A stretch of DNA of 64,000 nucleotides from Nemophila menziesii (lineage: Eukaryota; Streptophyta; Magnoliopsida; Boraginales; Hydrophyllaceae), in NCBI GenBank assembly GCA_029959085.1, contig JARWIR010000011.1, positions 9,735,840 through 9,799,839 on the forward strand, in the 5' to 3' direction. Below, one piece after another: positions 24,818 to 39,621 of this stretch; positions within the stretch are counted from its first letter, which is position 1, and the number at the start of each line of letters is the position of its first letter. The translations under genes and the position numbers were made by a program. Under the pieces are notes generated by a model, which searched no databases, was not told the DNA's origin, and worked only from the letters and a program-made list of their open reading frames with translations.

Positions 24818-26898
24818 AAACAATAATACACATATCCTTTTTTCTTTTCTCCTTTTAGTTAAAGATTTTTTTTTGGAACTATTAACAATAAAATTATATT
24901 TATAACATTATGTACTACTAAAATGTTTATTTTATAAAAATATATTCAATAAAAAAAATTATTTAATGAACATATAATACCCACGTCTTCAATTCTACAA
25001 TTTACTTCTTAAAATTATATATATATTAAAATATTTCTATTATACTAAACTAGTTTTGGATACACAAAAAATATATTCACAATATATCTTTTTCTTTAGT
25101 TCAGTTCTAATATTTCTCAACACCTTATCATACAGAGTTTGCTCTTTTGATCTTGTGAAATGATTTGCCAAGATGATCAACAATACCCTCTAGGGAATTC
25201 ACCCAATTTATATTTAACGGTCAAAATTTTGACTCTCTTAAAAATGTATCATTCATTAGCTACGTATATAAACATGCAATTTCATATTTTGAGTTTTTTT
25301 ATGTTATTATTTAATTAAGATATTTCAGAAATAACATTTATATATTAAGACACAATTTGTTGTTTTAAATAATATAACAAAATTTAATATTAAATTTTTA
25401 AATAAATTTTTTATTTATAAGGTGTACATATTTTTTTAAGTGTCAATGATCCAAAACATCAAATTAATATTTTACTTGCCTCAAAGAATAATTAATTAAT
25501 CTGCTAAGTACGTCTTCTCATCAACATCGTTACCTTTTATTCTTGTTTATCAAGAGTTGTGGATGTTTCCTTATGGGAATTCCAACCCACTTGGAATTAG
25601 TAAGTTCAAACTTCTTAATAAGATCTTTGGCTTATTTAGCTTGGTTGAGACAGATCCCATCTTCCATTTTCTTTATTTTTAGTCTGAGGAAGAAGTTAAA
25701 TTCTCGAGTCATGTTCAATTGGAATTCACTATGCATACTCGTATCAAAATCCTTATAAAATTGTTATAAACACTTCATGCATTGCATTTACCAAATGATC
25801 ATCAAGTAGATCTTATTTGTTATTCTTCGGTCTGAATTTAGACAAGAAAGTACAATGAGAACACAAATCATTAAGAGTTGAATGTGTTCTTAGCCCTTTA
25901 CTTGGATCACCAAGTATTAACTTTAGCAAGAGTCCTCTAACATTGTTCCTACTTCTATGAAGTTCTTTGGGAGTTTCATCATTCTTCTCTTTAATAGTTT
26001 GATTGTCAGAATATATTTATGGTTATGATATAATAGGTTTTACTTCTTCTTCAAGTTGATGGAACTTGGTATATTCAACTTTTATATTTTTTCACTTTCT
26101 TTTAAAAGAATTTCCTTCATCAAAATCAACGTGCATGGATTTTTATATAATATTTGTTTGTTGGTTGTACATTCTAAAATAACATGTAGTGTAATTAACA
26201 ATTAGTTTTATACAAAAGTTTGATAAATTCTCAATTAGATTTAATGAATAATTAATAATTGTATTTTTTTTTTAAAATAGAAGGAATTATGTGTTATTAA
26301 AGTAACCTAAATATTCAAGTATATTAAAGCATAAATGTCATAATTAAAGTTTTTTATGTGAATTGTGGATAAACTTATTGTTATAAAAAATGATAGAGTT
26401 ATTATCATCAAACTCATCATTGTTTCCTAAAATATTTGTAAAAAGTTTTCAAATATTTGGTTTTTTGTTTGATATAAGAGAGTGTTTGTAATCACGTAAA
26501 AAATCATAAGATTTTTAATACCATCGTCTAATTGATCTTAAGATAAACATAAGTTAGATTTGAACTTTACCTCGTCTTCTTCTTTTTAAGTAGCCATGAA
26601 AGAAACATAGTTGGCTACATGCTCTTTGTCATCACTTTGGTTTGAGATATCATCAACCAATGTTGCATTAATGTTTTCATTGGCTTTTTTTTGAAAAGTT
26701 TTGGGAATTTAGGTTTGATATAACCACTCTAATGATAATGATAGCAAGTAAGCTCATCCTTTATATAACTCTTATAAGGTTTTCTTGAGACACCACAACT
26801 CATAAGCTCTATTTTATTTTGATGTAATACTCACAAATACACACTTATGTCTTGTATAGAATTCCTCTTGAACTAATATAATCATTTCATCCAGAATA
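24818..26898. repeat. Macrosatellite unit 2.1 (B-type)
   Basis: Carries GTCTTCAATTCTACAATTTA, AAGATGATC, AACGGTC and CTCGAGTCATGTTCAATTGG. The gag frame is interrupted (TATAACC). Confidence 0.95.
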
Positions 26899-28980
26899 AA
26901 ACAATAATACACATATCCTTTTTTCTTTTCTCCTTTTAGTTAAAGATTTTTTTTTGGAACTATTAACAATAAAATTATATTTATAACATTATGTACTACT
27001 AAAATGTTTATTTTATAAAAATATATTCAATAAAAAAAATTATTTAATGAACATATAATACACACGTCTTCAATTCTACAATTTACTTCTTAAAATTATA
27101 TATATATTAAAATATTTCTATTATACTAAACTAGTTTTGGATACACAAAAAATATATTCACAATATATCTTTTTCTTTAGTTCAGTTCTAATATTTCTCA
27201 ACACCTTATCATACAGAGTTTGCTCTTTTGATCTTGTGAAATGATTTGCCAAGATGATCAACAATACCCTCTAGGGAATTCACCCAATTTATATTTAACG
27301 GTCAAAATTTTGACTCTCTTAAAAATGTATCATTCATTAGCTACGTATATAAACATGCAATTTCATATTTTGAGTTTTTTTATGTTATTATTTAATTAAG
27401 ATATTTCAGAAATAACATTTATATATTAAGACACAATTTGTTGTTTTAAATAATATAACAAAATTTAATATTAAATTTTTAAATAAATTTTTTATTTATA
27501 AGGTGTACATATTTTTTTAAGTGTCAATGATCCAAAACATCAAATTAATATTTTACTTGCCTCGAAGAATAATTAATTAATCTGCTAAGTACGTCTTCTC
27601 ATCAACATCGTTACCTTTTATTCTTGTTTATCAAGAGTTGTGGATGTTTCCTTATGGGAATTCCAACCTACTTGGAATTAGTAAGTTCAAACTTCTTAAT
27701 AAGATCTTTGGCTTATTTAGCTTGGTTGAGACAGATCCCATCTTCCATTTTCTTTATTTTTAGTCTGAGGAAGAAGTTAAATTCTCGAGTCATGTTCAAT
27801 TGGAATTCACTATGCATACTCGTATCAAAATCCTTATAAAATTGTTATAAACACTTCATGCATTGCATTTACCAAATGATCATCAAGTAGATCTTATTTG
27901 TTATTCTTCGGTCTGAATTTAGACAAGAAAGTACAATGAGAACACAAATCATTAAGAGTTGAATGTGTTCTTAGCCCTTTACTTGGATCACCAAGTATTA
28001 ACTTTAGCAAGAGTCCTCTAACATTGTTCCTACTTCTATGAAGTTCTTTGGGAGTTTCATCATTCTTCTCTTTAATAGTTTGATTGTCAGAATATATTTA
28101 TGGTTATGATATAATAGGTTTTACTTCTTCTTCAAGTTGATGGAACTTGGTATATTCAACTTTTATATTTTTTCACTTTCTTTTAAAAGAATTTCCTTCA
28201 TCAAAATCAACGTGCATGGATTTTTATATAATATTTGTTTGTTGGTTGTACATTCTAAAATAACATGTAGTGTAATTAACAATTAGTTTTATACAAAAGT
28301 TTGATAAATTCTCAATTAGATTTAATGAATAATTAATAATTGTATTATTTTTTTTAAAATAGAAGGAATTATGTGTTATTAAAGTAACCTAAATATTCAA
28401 GTATATTAAAGCATAAATGTCATAATTAAAGTTTTTTATGTGAATTGTGGATAAACTTATTGTTATAAAAAATGATAGAGTTATTATCATCAAACTCATC
28501 ATTGTTTCCTAAACTATTTGTAAAAAGTTTTCAAATATTTGGTTTTTTGTTTGATATAAGAGAGTGTTTGTAATCACGTAAAAAATCATAAGATTTTTAT
28601 TACCATCGTCTAATTGATCTTAAGATAAACATAAGTTAGATTTGAACTTTACCTCGTCTTCTTCTTTTTAAGTAGCCATGAAAGAAACTTAGTTGGATAC
28701 ATGCTCTTTGTCATCACTTTGGTTTGAGCTATCATAAACCAATGTTGCATTAATGTTTTCATTGGCTTTTTTTTGAAAATTTTTGGGAATTTAGGTTTGA
28801 TATGACCACTGTTATGATAATGATAGCAAGTAAGCTCATCCTTTATATAACTCTTATAAGGTTTTCTTGAGACACCATAACTCATAAGCTCTATTTTATT
28901 TTGATGTAATACTCACCAATACATACTTATGTCTTGTATAGAATTCCTCTTGAACTAATATAATCATTTCACCCAGAATA
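26899..28980. repeat. Macrosatellite unit 2.2 (B-type, changing to F-type near its end)
   Basis: B-type to about 28150, then F-associated forms (ATTACCATCG near 28597, CCACTGTTATG near 28805, AAAATAATAAT at the next unit start). The same chimera recurs at 41716-43797, and its right part again near 47330-47972 and 53600-54244. Confidence 0.95.
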
Positions 28981-31070
28981 AAATAATAATACACATATCC
29001 TTTTTTCTTTTCTCCTTTTAGTTAAAGATTTTTTTTTTGGAACTATTAACAATAAAATTATATTTATAACATTATGTACTACTAAAATCTTTATTTTATA
29101 AAAATATATTCAATAAAAAATATTTATTTAATGAACATATAATACCCACGACTCCAATTCTACTCTTTACTTCTTAAAATTATATATATATATATATTAA
29201 AATATTTCTATTATACTAAACTAGTTTTGGATACACAAAAAATATATTCACAATATATCTTTTTCTTTAGTTCAGTTCTAATATTTCTCAACACCTTATC
29301 ATACAGAGTTTGCTCTTTTGATCTTGTGAAAGGATTTGCCAAGATTATCAACAATACCCTCTAGGGAATTCACCCAATTTATATTTAACAGTCAAAATTT
29401 TGACTCTCTTAAAAATGTATCATTCATTAGCTACGTATATAAACATGCAATTTCATATTTTGAGATGTTTTATGTTATTATTTAATTAAGATATTTCAGA
29501 AATAACATTTATATATTAAAACACAATTTGTTGTTTTAAATAATATAATAAAATTTAATGTTAAATTTTTAAATAATTTTTTTATTTATATGGTGTACAT
29601 ATTTTTTTAAGGGTCAATGATCCAAAAAATCAAATTAATATTTTACTTGCCCCAAAGAATAATTAATTAATCTGCTAAGTACGTCTTCTCATCAACATCG
29701 TTACCTTTTATTCTTGTTTATCAAGAGTTGTGGATTTTTCCTTATGGGAATTCCAACCCACTTGGAATTAGTAAGTTCAAACTTCTTAATAAGATCTTTG
29801 GCTTATTTAGCTTGGTTGAGACAGATCCCATCTTCCATTTTCTTTATTTTTAGTCTGAGGAAGAAGTTAAATTCTCCAATCATGTGCAATTGGAATTCAC
29901 TATGCATACTCGTATCAACATCCTTATAAAATCGTTATAAACTCTTCATGCATTGCATTGACCAAATGATCATCAAGTAGATCTTATTTGTTATTCTTCG
30001 GTCTGAATTTAGACAAGAAAGTACAATGAGAACACAAATCATTAAGAGTTGAATGTGTTCTTAGCCCTTTACTTGGATCACCAAGTATTAACTTTAGCAA
30101 GAGTCCTCTAACATTGTTCCTACTTCTATGAAGTTCTTTGGGAGTTTCATCATTCTTCTCTTTAATAGTTTGATTGTCAGAATATATTTATGGTTATGAT
30201 ATAATAGGTTTTACTTCTTCTTCAAGTTGATGGAACTTGGTATATTCAACTTTTATATTTTTTCACTTTCTTTTAAAAGAATTTCCTTCATCAAAATCAA
30301 CGTGCATGGATTTTTATATAATATTTGTTTGTTGGTTGTACATTCTAAAATAACATGTAGTGTAATTAACAATTAGTTTTATACAAAAGTTTGATAAATT
30401 CTCAATTAGATTTAATGAATAATAAATAATTGTATTATTTTTTTTAAAATAGAAGGAATTATGTGTTATTAAAGTAACCTAAATATTCAAGTATATTAAA
30501 GCATAAATGTCATAATTAAAGTTTTTTATGTGAATTGTGGATAAACTTATTGTTATAAAAAATGATAGAGTTATTATCATCAAACTCATCATTGTTTCCT
30601 AAACTATTTGTAAAAAGTTTTCAAATATTTGGTTTTTTGTTTGATATAAGAGAGTGTTTGTAATCACGTAAAAAATCATAAGATTTTTAATACCATCGTC
30701 TAATTGATCTTAAGATAAACATAAGTTAGATTTGAACTTTAACTCGTCTTCTTCTTTTTAAGTAGCCATGAAAGAAACTTAGTTGGATACATGCTCTTTG
30801 TCATCACTTTGGTTTGAGCTATCATAAACCAATGTTGCATTAATGTTTTCATTGGCTTTTTTTTGAAAAGTTTTGGGAATTTAGGTTTGATATGACCACT
30901 CTTATGATAATGATAGCAAGTAAGCTCATCCTTTATATAACTCTTATAAGGTTTTCTTGAGACACCATAACTCATAAGCTCTATTTTATTTTGATGTAAT
31001 ACTCACCAATACATACTTATGTCTTGTATAGAATTCCTCTTGAACTAAAATAATCATTTCACCCAGAATA
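28981..31070. repeat. Macrosatellite unit 2.3 (F-type)
   Basis: Shares ATCAACATCC (29915-29924) only with the next unit, so units 2.3 and 2.4 are close sisters. TTTAACTCG at 30738 shifts the end of the gag frame by a substitution shared by several F units. Confidence 0.95.
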
Positions 31071-33161
31071 AAACAATAATACACATATCCTTTTTTCTTT
31101 TCTCCTTTTAGTTAAAGATTTTTTTTTTGGAACTATTAACAATAAAATTATATTTATAACATTATGTACTACTAAAATCTTTATTTTATAAAAATATATT
31201 CAATAAAAAATATTTATTTAATGAACATATAATACCCACGACTCCAATTCTACTCTTTACTTCTTAAAATTATATATATATATATATTAAAATATTTCTA
31301 TTATACTAAACTAGTTTTGGATACACAAAAAATATATTCACAATATATCTTTTTCTTTAGTTCAGTTCTAATATTTCTCAACACCTTATCATACAGAGTT
31401 TGCTCTTTTGATCTTGTGAAAGGATTTGCCAAGATTATCAACAATACCCTCTAGGGAATTCACCCAATTTATATTTAACAGTCAAAATTTTGACTCTCTT
31501 AAAAATGTATCATTCATTAGCTACGTATATAAACATGCAATTTCATATTTTGAGATGTTTTATGTTATTATTTAATTAAGATATTTCAGAAATAACATTT
31601 ATATATTAAAACACAATTTGTTGTTTTAAATAATATAATAAAATTTAATGTTAAATTTTTAAATAATTTTTTTATTTATATGGTGTACATATTTTTTTAA
31701 GGGTCAATGATCCAAAAAATCAAATTAATATTTTACTTGCCCCAAAGAATAATTAATTAATCTGCTAAGTACGTCTTCTCATCAACATCGTTACCTTTTA
31801 TTCTTGTTTATCAAGAGTTGTGGATTTTTCCTTATGGGAATTCCAACCCACTTGGAATTAGTAAGTTCAAACTTCTTAATAAGATCTTTGGCTTATTTAG
31901 CTTGGTTGAGACAGATCCCATCTTCCATTTTCTTTATTTTTAGTCTGAGGAAGAAGTTAAATTCTCCAATCATGTGCAATTGGAATTCACTATGCATACT
32001 CGTATCAACATCCTTATAAAATCGTTATAAACTCTTCATGCATTGCATTGACCAAATGATCATCAAGTAGATCTTATTTGTTATTCTTCGGTCTGAATTT
32101 AGACAAGAAAGTACAATGAGAACACAAATCATTAAGAGTTGAATGTGTTCTTAGCCCTTTACTTGGATCACCAAGTATTAACTTTAGCAAGAGTCCTCTA
32201 ACATTGTTCCTACTTCTATGAAGTTCTTTGGGAGTTTCATCATTCTTCTCTTTAATAGTTTGATTGTCAGAATATATTTTTGGTTATGATATAATAGGTT
32301 TTACTTCTTCTTCAAGTTGATGGAACTTGGTATATTCAACTTTTATATTTTTTCACTTTCTTTTAAAAGAATTTCCTTCATCAAAATCAACGTGCATGGA
32401 TTTTTATATAATATTTGTTTGTTGGTTGTACATTCTAAAATAACATGTAGTGTAATTAACAATTAGTTTTATACAAAAGTTTGATAAATTCTCAATTAGA
32501 TTTAATGAATAATAAATAATTGTATTTTTTTTTTTAAAAATAGAAGGAATTATGTGTTATTAAAGTAACCTAAATATTCAAGTATATTAAAGCATAAATG
32601 TCATAATTAAAGTTTTTTATGTGAATTGTGGATAAACTTATTGTTATAAAAAATGATAGAGTTATTATCATCAAACTCATCATTGTTTCCTAAAATATTT
32701 GTAAAAAGTTTTCAAATATTTGGTTTTTTGTTTGATATAATAGAGTGTTTGTAATCACGTAAAAAATCATAAGATTTTTAATACCATCGTCTAATTGATC
32801 TTAAGATAAACATAAGTTAGATTTGAACTTTAACTCGTCTTCTTCTTTTTAAGTAGCCATGAAAGAAACTTAGTTGGATACATGCTCTTTGTCATCACTT
32901 TGGTTTGAGCTATCATAAACCAATGTTGCATTAATGTTTTCATTGGCTTTTTTTTGAAAAGTTTTGGGAATTTAGGTTTGATATGACCACTCTTATGATA
33001 ATGATAGCAAGTAAGCTCATCCTTTATATAACTCTTATAAGGTTTTCTTGAGACACCATAACTCATAAGCTCTATTTTATTTTGATGTAATACTCACCAA
33101 TACATACTTATGTCTTGTATAGAATTCCTCTTGAACTAAAATAATCATTTCACCCAGAATA
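31071..33161. repeat. Macrosatellite unit 2.4 (F-type)
   Basis: Sister of unit 2.3 (ATCAACATCC near 32006). Its last third has ATATAATAGAG near 32735, shared with units 2.5 and 2.6. Confidence 0.95.
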
Positions 33162-35252
33162 AAACAATAATACACATATCCTTTTTTCTTTTCTCCTTTT
33201 AGTTAAAGATTTTTTTTTTGGAACTATTAACAATAAAATTATATTTATAACATTATGTACTACTAAAATCTTTATTTTATAAAAATATATTCAATAAAAA
33301 ATATTTATTTAATGAACATATAATACCCACGACTCCAATTCTACTCTTTACTTCTTAAAATTATATATATATATATATTAAAATATTTCTATTATACTAA
33401 ACTAGTTTTGGATACACAAAAAATATATTCACAATATATCTTTTTCTTTAGTTCAGTTCTAATATTTCTCAACACCTTATCATACAGAGTTTGCTCTTTT
33501 GATCTTGTGAAAGGATTTGCCAAGATTATCAACAATACCCTCTAGGGAATTCACCCAATTTATATTTAACAGTCAAAATTTTGACTCTCTTAAAAATGTA
33601 TCATTCATTAGCTACGTATATAAACATGCAATTTCATATTTTGAGATGTTTTATGTTATTATTTAATTAAGATATTTCAGAAATAACATTTATATATTAA
33701 AACATAATTTGTTGTTTTAAATAATATAATAAAATTTAATGTTAAATTTTTAAATAATTTTTTTATTTATATGGTGTACATATTTTTTTAAGGGTCAATG
33801 ATCCAAAAAATCAAATTAATATTTTACTTGCCCCAAAGAATAATTAATTAATCTGCTAAGTACGTCTTCTCATCAACATCGTTACCTTTTATTCTTGTTT
33901 ATCAAGAGTTGTGGATTTTTCCTTATGGGAATTCCAACCCACTTGGAATTAGTAAGTTCAAACTTCTTAATAAGATCTTTGGCTTATTTAGCTTGGTTGA
34001 GACAGATCCCATCTTCCATTTTCTTTATTTTTAGTCTGAGGAAGAAGTTAAATTCTCCAATCATGTGCAATTGGAATTCACTATGCATACTCGTATCAAA
34101 ATCCTTATAAAATCGTTATAAACTCTTCATGCATTGCATTGACCAAATGATCATCAAGTAGATCTTATTTGTTATTCTTCGGTCTGAATTTAGACAAGAA
34201 AGTACAATGAGAACACAAATCATTAAGAGTTGAATGTGTTCTTAGCCCTTTACTTGGATCACCAAGTATTAACTTTAGCAAGAGTCCTCTAACATTGTTC
34301 CTACTTCTATGAAGTTCTTTGGGAGTTTCATCATTCTTCTCTTTAATAGTTTGATTGTCAGAATATATTTATGGTTATGATATAATAGGTTTTACTTCTT
34401 CTTCAAGTTGATGGAACTTGGTATATTCAACTTTTATATTTTTTCACTTTCTTTTAAAAGAATTTCCTTCATCAAAATCAACGTGCATGGATTTTTATAT
34501 AATATTTGTTTGTTGGTTGTACATTCTAAAATAACATGTAGTGTAATTAACAATTAGTTTTATACAAAAGTTTGATAAATTCTCAATTAGATTTAATGAA
34601 TAATAAATAATTGTATTTTTTTTTTTAAAAATAGAAGGAATTATGTGTTATTAAAGTAACCTAAATATTCAAGTATATTAAAGCATAAATGTCATAATTA
34701 AAGTTTTTTATGTGAATTGTGGATAAACTTATTGTTATAAAAAATGATAGAGTTATTATCATCAAACTCATCATTGTTTCCTAAAATATTTGTAAAAAGT
34801 TTTCAAATATTTGGTTTTTTGTTTGATATAATAGAGTGTTTGTAATCACGTAAAAAATCATAAGATTTTTAATACCATCGTCTAATTGATCTTAAGATAA
34901 ACAAAAGTTAGATTTGAACTTTAACTCGTCTTCTTCTTTTTAAGTAGCCATGAAAGAAACTTAGTTGGATACATGCTCTTTGTCATCACTTTGGTTTGAG
35001 CTATCATAAACCAATGTTGCATTAATGTTTTCATTGGCTTTTTTTTGAAAAGTTTTGGGAATTTAGGTTTGATATGACCACTCTTATGATAATGATAGCA
35101 AGTAAGCTCATCCTTTATATAACTCTTATAAGGTTTTCTTGAGACACCATAACTCATAAGCTCTATTTTATTTTGATGTAATACTCACCAATACATACTT
35201 ATGTCTTGTATAGAATTCCTCTTGAACTAAAATAATCATTTCACCCAGAATA
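33162..35252. repeat. Macrosatellite unit 2.5 (F-type)
   Basis: F-type with a private AAACATAATTTG near 33709 and AAACAAAAGTTAG near 34900. Confidence 0.95.
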
Positions 35253-37339
35253 AAACAATAATACACATATCCTTTTTTCTTTTCTCCTTTTAGTTAAAGA
35301 TTTTTTTTTTGGAACTATTAACAATAAAATTATATTTATAACATTATGTACTACTAAAATCTTTATTTTATAAAAATATATTCAATAAAAAATATTTATT
35401 TAATGAACATATAATACCCACGACTCCAATTCTACTCTTTACTTCTTAAAATTATATATATATATTAAAATATTTCTATTATACTAAACTAGTTTTGGAT
35501 ACACAAAAAATATATTCACAATATATCTTTTTCTTTAGTTCAGTTCTAATATTTCTCAACACCTTATCATACAGAGTTTGCTCTTTTGATCTTGTGAAAG
35601 GATTTGCCAAGATTATCAACAATACCCTCTAGGGAATTCACCCAATTTATATTTAACAGTCAAAATTTTGACTCTCTTAAAAATGTATCATTCATTAGCT
35701 ACGTATATAAACATGCAATTTCATATTTTGAGATGTTTTATGTTATTATTTAATTAAGATATTTCAGAAATAACATTTATATATTAAAACACAATTTGTT
35801 GTTTTAAATAATATAATAAAATTTAATGTTAAATTTTTAAATAATTTTTTTATTTATATGGTGTACATATTTTTTTAAGGGTCAATGATCCAAAAAATCA
35901 AATTAATATTTTACTTGCCCCAAAGAATAATTAATTAATCTGCTAAGTACGTCTTCTCATCAACATCGTTACCTTTTATTCTTGTTTATCAAGAGTTGTG
36001 GATTTTTCCTTATGGGAATTCCAACCCACTTGGAATTAGTAAGTTCAAACTTCTTAATAAGATCTTTGGCTTATTTAGCTTGGTTGAGACAGATCCCATC
36101 TTCCATTTTCTTTATTTTTAGTCTGAGGAAGAAGTTAAATTCTCCAATCATGTGCAATTGGAATTCACTATGCATACTCGTATCAAAATCCTTATAAAAT
36201 CGTTATAAACTCTTCATGCATTGCATTGACCAAATGATCATCAAGTAGATCTTATTTGTTATTCTTCGGTCTGAATTTAGACAAGAAAGTACAATGAGAA
36301 CACAAATCATTAAGAGTTGAATGTGTTCTTAGCCCTTTACTTGGATCACCAAGTATTAACTTTAGCAAGAGTCCTCTAACATTGTTCCTACTTCTATGAA
36401 GTTCTTTGGGAGTTTCATCATTCTTCTCTTTAATAGTTTGATTGTCAGAATATATTTATGGTTATGATATAATAGGTTTTACTTCTTCTTCAAGTTGATG
36501 GAACTTGGTATATTCAACTTTTATATTTTTTCACTTTCTTTTAAAAGAATTTCCTTCATCAAAATCAACGTGCATGGATTTTTATATAATATTTGTTTGT
36601 TGGTTGTACATTCTAAAATAACATGTAGTGTAATTAACAATTAGTTTTATACAAAAGTTTGATAAATTCTCAATTAGATTTAATGAATAATAAATAATTG
36701 TATTTTTTTTTTTAAAAATAGAAGGAATTATGTGTTATTAAAGTAACCTAAATATTCAAGTATATTAAAGCATAAATGTCATAATTAAAGTTTTTTATGT
36801 GAATTGTGGATAAACTTATTGTTATAAAAAATGATAGAGTTATTATCATCAAACTCATCATTGTTTCCTAAAATATTTGTAAAAAGTTTTCAAATATTTG
36901 GTTTTTTGTTTGATATAATAGAGTGTTTGTAATCACGTAAAAAATCATAAGATTTTTAATACCATCGTCTAATTGATCTTAAGATAAACATAAGTTAGAT
37001 TTGAACTTTAACTCGTCTTCTTCTTTTTAAGTAGCCATGAAAGAAACTTAGTTGGATACATGCTCTTTGTCATCACTTTGGTTTGAGCTATCATAAACCA
37101 ATGTTGCATTAATGTTTTCATTGGCTTTTTTTTGAAAAGTTTTGGGAATTTAGGTTTGATATGACCACTCTTATGATAATGATAGCAAGTAAGCTCATCC
37201 TTTATATAACTCTTATAAGGTTTTCTTGAGACACCATAACTCATAAGCTCTATTTTATTTTGATGTAATACTCACCAATACATACTTATGTCTTGTATAG
37301 AATTCCTCTTGAACTAAAATAATCATTTCACCCAGAATA
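35253..37339. repeat. Macrosatellite unit 2.6 (F-type)
   Basis: F-type with a shorter TA run (about 35454-35465) than units 2.3-2.5. This explains its 2087-bp length. Confidence 0.95.
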
Positions 37340-39621
37340 AAACAATAATACACATATCCTTTTTTCTTTTCTCCTTTTAGTTAAAGATTTTTTTTTTGGA
37401 ACTATTAACAATAAAATTATATTTATAACATTATGTACTACTAAAATCTTTATTTTATAAAAATATATTCAATAAAAAATATTTATTTAATGAACATATA
37501 ATACCCACGACTCCAATTCTACTCTTTACTTCTTAAAATTATATATATATTAAAATATTTCTATTATACTAAACTAGTTTTGGATACACAAAAAATATAT
37601 TCACAATATATCTTTTTCTTTAGTTCAGTTCTAATATTTCTCAACACCTTATCATACAGAGTTTGCTCTTTTGATCTTGTGAAAGGATTTGCCAAGATTA
37701 TCAACAATACCCTCTAGGGAATTCACCCAATTTATATTTAACAGTCAAAATTTTGACTCTCTTAAAAATGTATCATTCATTAGCTACGTATATAAACATG
37801 CAATTTCATATTTTGAGTTTTTTTATGTTATTATTTAATTAAGATATTTCAGAAATAACATTTATATATTAAGACACAATTTGTTGTTTTAAATAAGAGT
37901 AATGATATATGTCACCCCTTTTCATGTCACCCTTTTATCACCTTTCTATACATATGTTCTGATTTCCTTATATAGAAGATAGAGAAAAATTAAATAGGAT
38001 AGAGAAATCAATTCATTGGTACATCTAGGCATACACGTAGGAGGTGATAAAAGGGTGATACAAAAAGGGTGATAAATATCATTACTCTTTAAATAATATA
38101 ATAAAATTTAATGTTAAATTTTTAAATAAATTTTTTATTTATAAGGTGTACATATTTTTTTAAGGGTCAATGATCCAAAAAATCAAATTAATATTTTACT
38201 TGCCCCAAAGAATAATTAATTAATCTGCTAAGTACGTCTTCTCATCAACATCGTTACCTTTTATTCTTGTTTATCAAGAGTTGTGGATGTTTCCTTATGG
38301 GAATTCCAACCCACTTGGAATTAGTAAGTTCAAACTTCTTAATAAGATCTTTGGCTTATTTAGCTTGGTTGAGACAGATCCCATCTTCCATTTTCTTTAT
38401 TTTTAGTCTGAGGAAGAAGTTAAATTCTCCAATCATGTGCAATTGAATTCACTATGCATACTCGTATCAAAATCCTTATAAAATCGTTATAAACTCTTCA
38501 TGCATTGCATTTACCAAATGATCATCAACTAGATCTTATTTGTTATTCTTCGGTCTGAATTTAGACAAGAAAGTACAATGAGAACAAAAATCATTAAGAG
38601 TTGAATGTGTTCTTAGCCCTTTACTTGGATCACCAAGTATTAACTTTAGCAAGAGTCCTCTAACATTGTTCCTACTTCTATGAAGTTCTTTGGGAGTTTC
38701 ATCATTCTTCTCTTTAATAGTTTGATTGTCAGAATATATTTATGGTTATGATATAATAGGTTTTACTTCTTCTTCAAGTTGATGGAACTTGGTATATTCA
38801 ACTTTTATATTTTTTCACTTTCTTTTAAAAGAATTTCCTTCATCAAAATCAACGTGCATGGATTTTTATATAATATTTGTTTGTTGGTTGTACATTCTAA
38901 AATAACATGTAGTGTAATTAACAATTAGTTTTATACAAAAGTTTGATAAATTCTCAATTAGATTTAATGAATAATTAATAATTGTATTTTTTTTTTAAAA
39001 TAGAAGGAATTATGTGTTATTAAAGTAACCTAAATATTCAAGTATATTAAAGCATAAATTTCATAATTAAAGTTTTTTATGTGAATTGTGGATAAACTTA
39101 TTGTTATAAAAAATGATAGAGTTATTATCATCAAACTCATCATTGTTTCCTAAAATATTTGTAAAAAGTTTTCAAATATTTGTTTTTTTGTTTGATATAA
39201 GAGAGTGTTTGTAATCACGTAAAAAATCATAAGATTTTTAATACCATCGTCCAATTGATCTTAAGATAAACATAAGTTAGATTTGAACTTTACCTCGTCT
39301 TTTTCTTTTTAAGTAACCATGAAAGAAACTTAGTTGGATACATGCTCTTTGTCATCACTTTGGTTTGAGCTATCATAAACCAATGTTGCATTAATGTTTT
39401 CATTGGCTTTTTTTTGAAAAGTTTTGGGAATTTAGGTTTGATATGACCACTCTTATGATAATGATAGCAAGTAAGCTCATCCTTTATATAACTCTTATAA
39501 GGTTTTCTTGAGACACCATAACTCATAAGCTCTATTTTATTTTGATGTAATACTCACCAATACATACTTATGTCTTGTATAGAATTCCTCTTGAACTAAT
39601 ATAATCATTTCACCCAGAATA
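37340..39621. repeat. Macrosatellite unit 2.7 (C-type) carrying a MITE
   Basis: About 2082 bp plus a 200-bp insertion. It carries CAATTGAATTC (38441-38451), CATCAACTAG, AACAAAAATC and AAGTAACCATG, variants also found in units 2.13 and 2.16, which lack the MITE. Confidence 0.95.
37897..38087. mobile_element. Mutator-type MITE, copy 2 (191 bp)
   Basis: Same length and termini as the element at 12427-12617, with about 14 differences by eye. It sits at a different point of the repeat unit. Its perfect 9-bp target duplication is TTTAAATAA (37888-37896 and 38088-38096), different from that of copy 1, so the two are independent insertions of one family. Confidence 0.93.

Noticed and set aside
28649..28885. 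The 78-codon minus-strand frames as a family of small zinc-finger genes
   Set aside because: They are gag fragments with two of four zinc ligands lost and with T-run frameshifts in several copies. Conservation is due to recent duplication.
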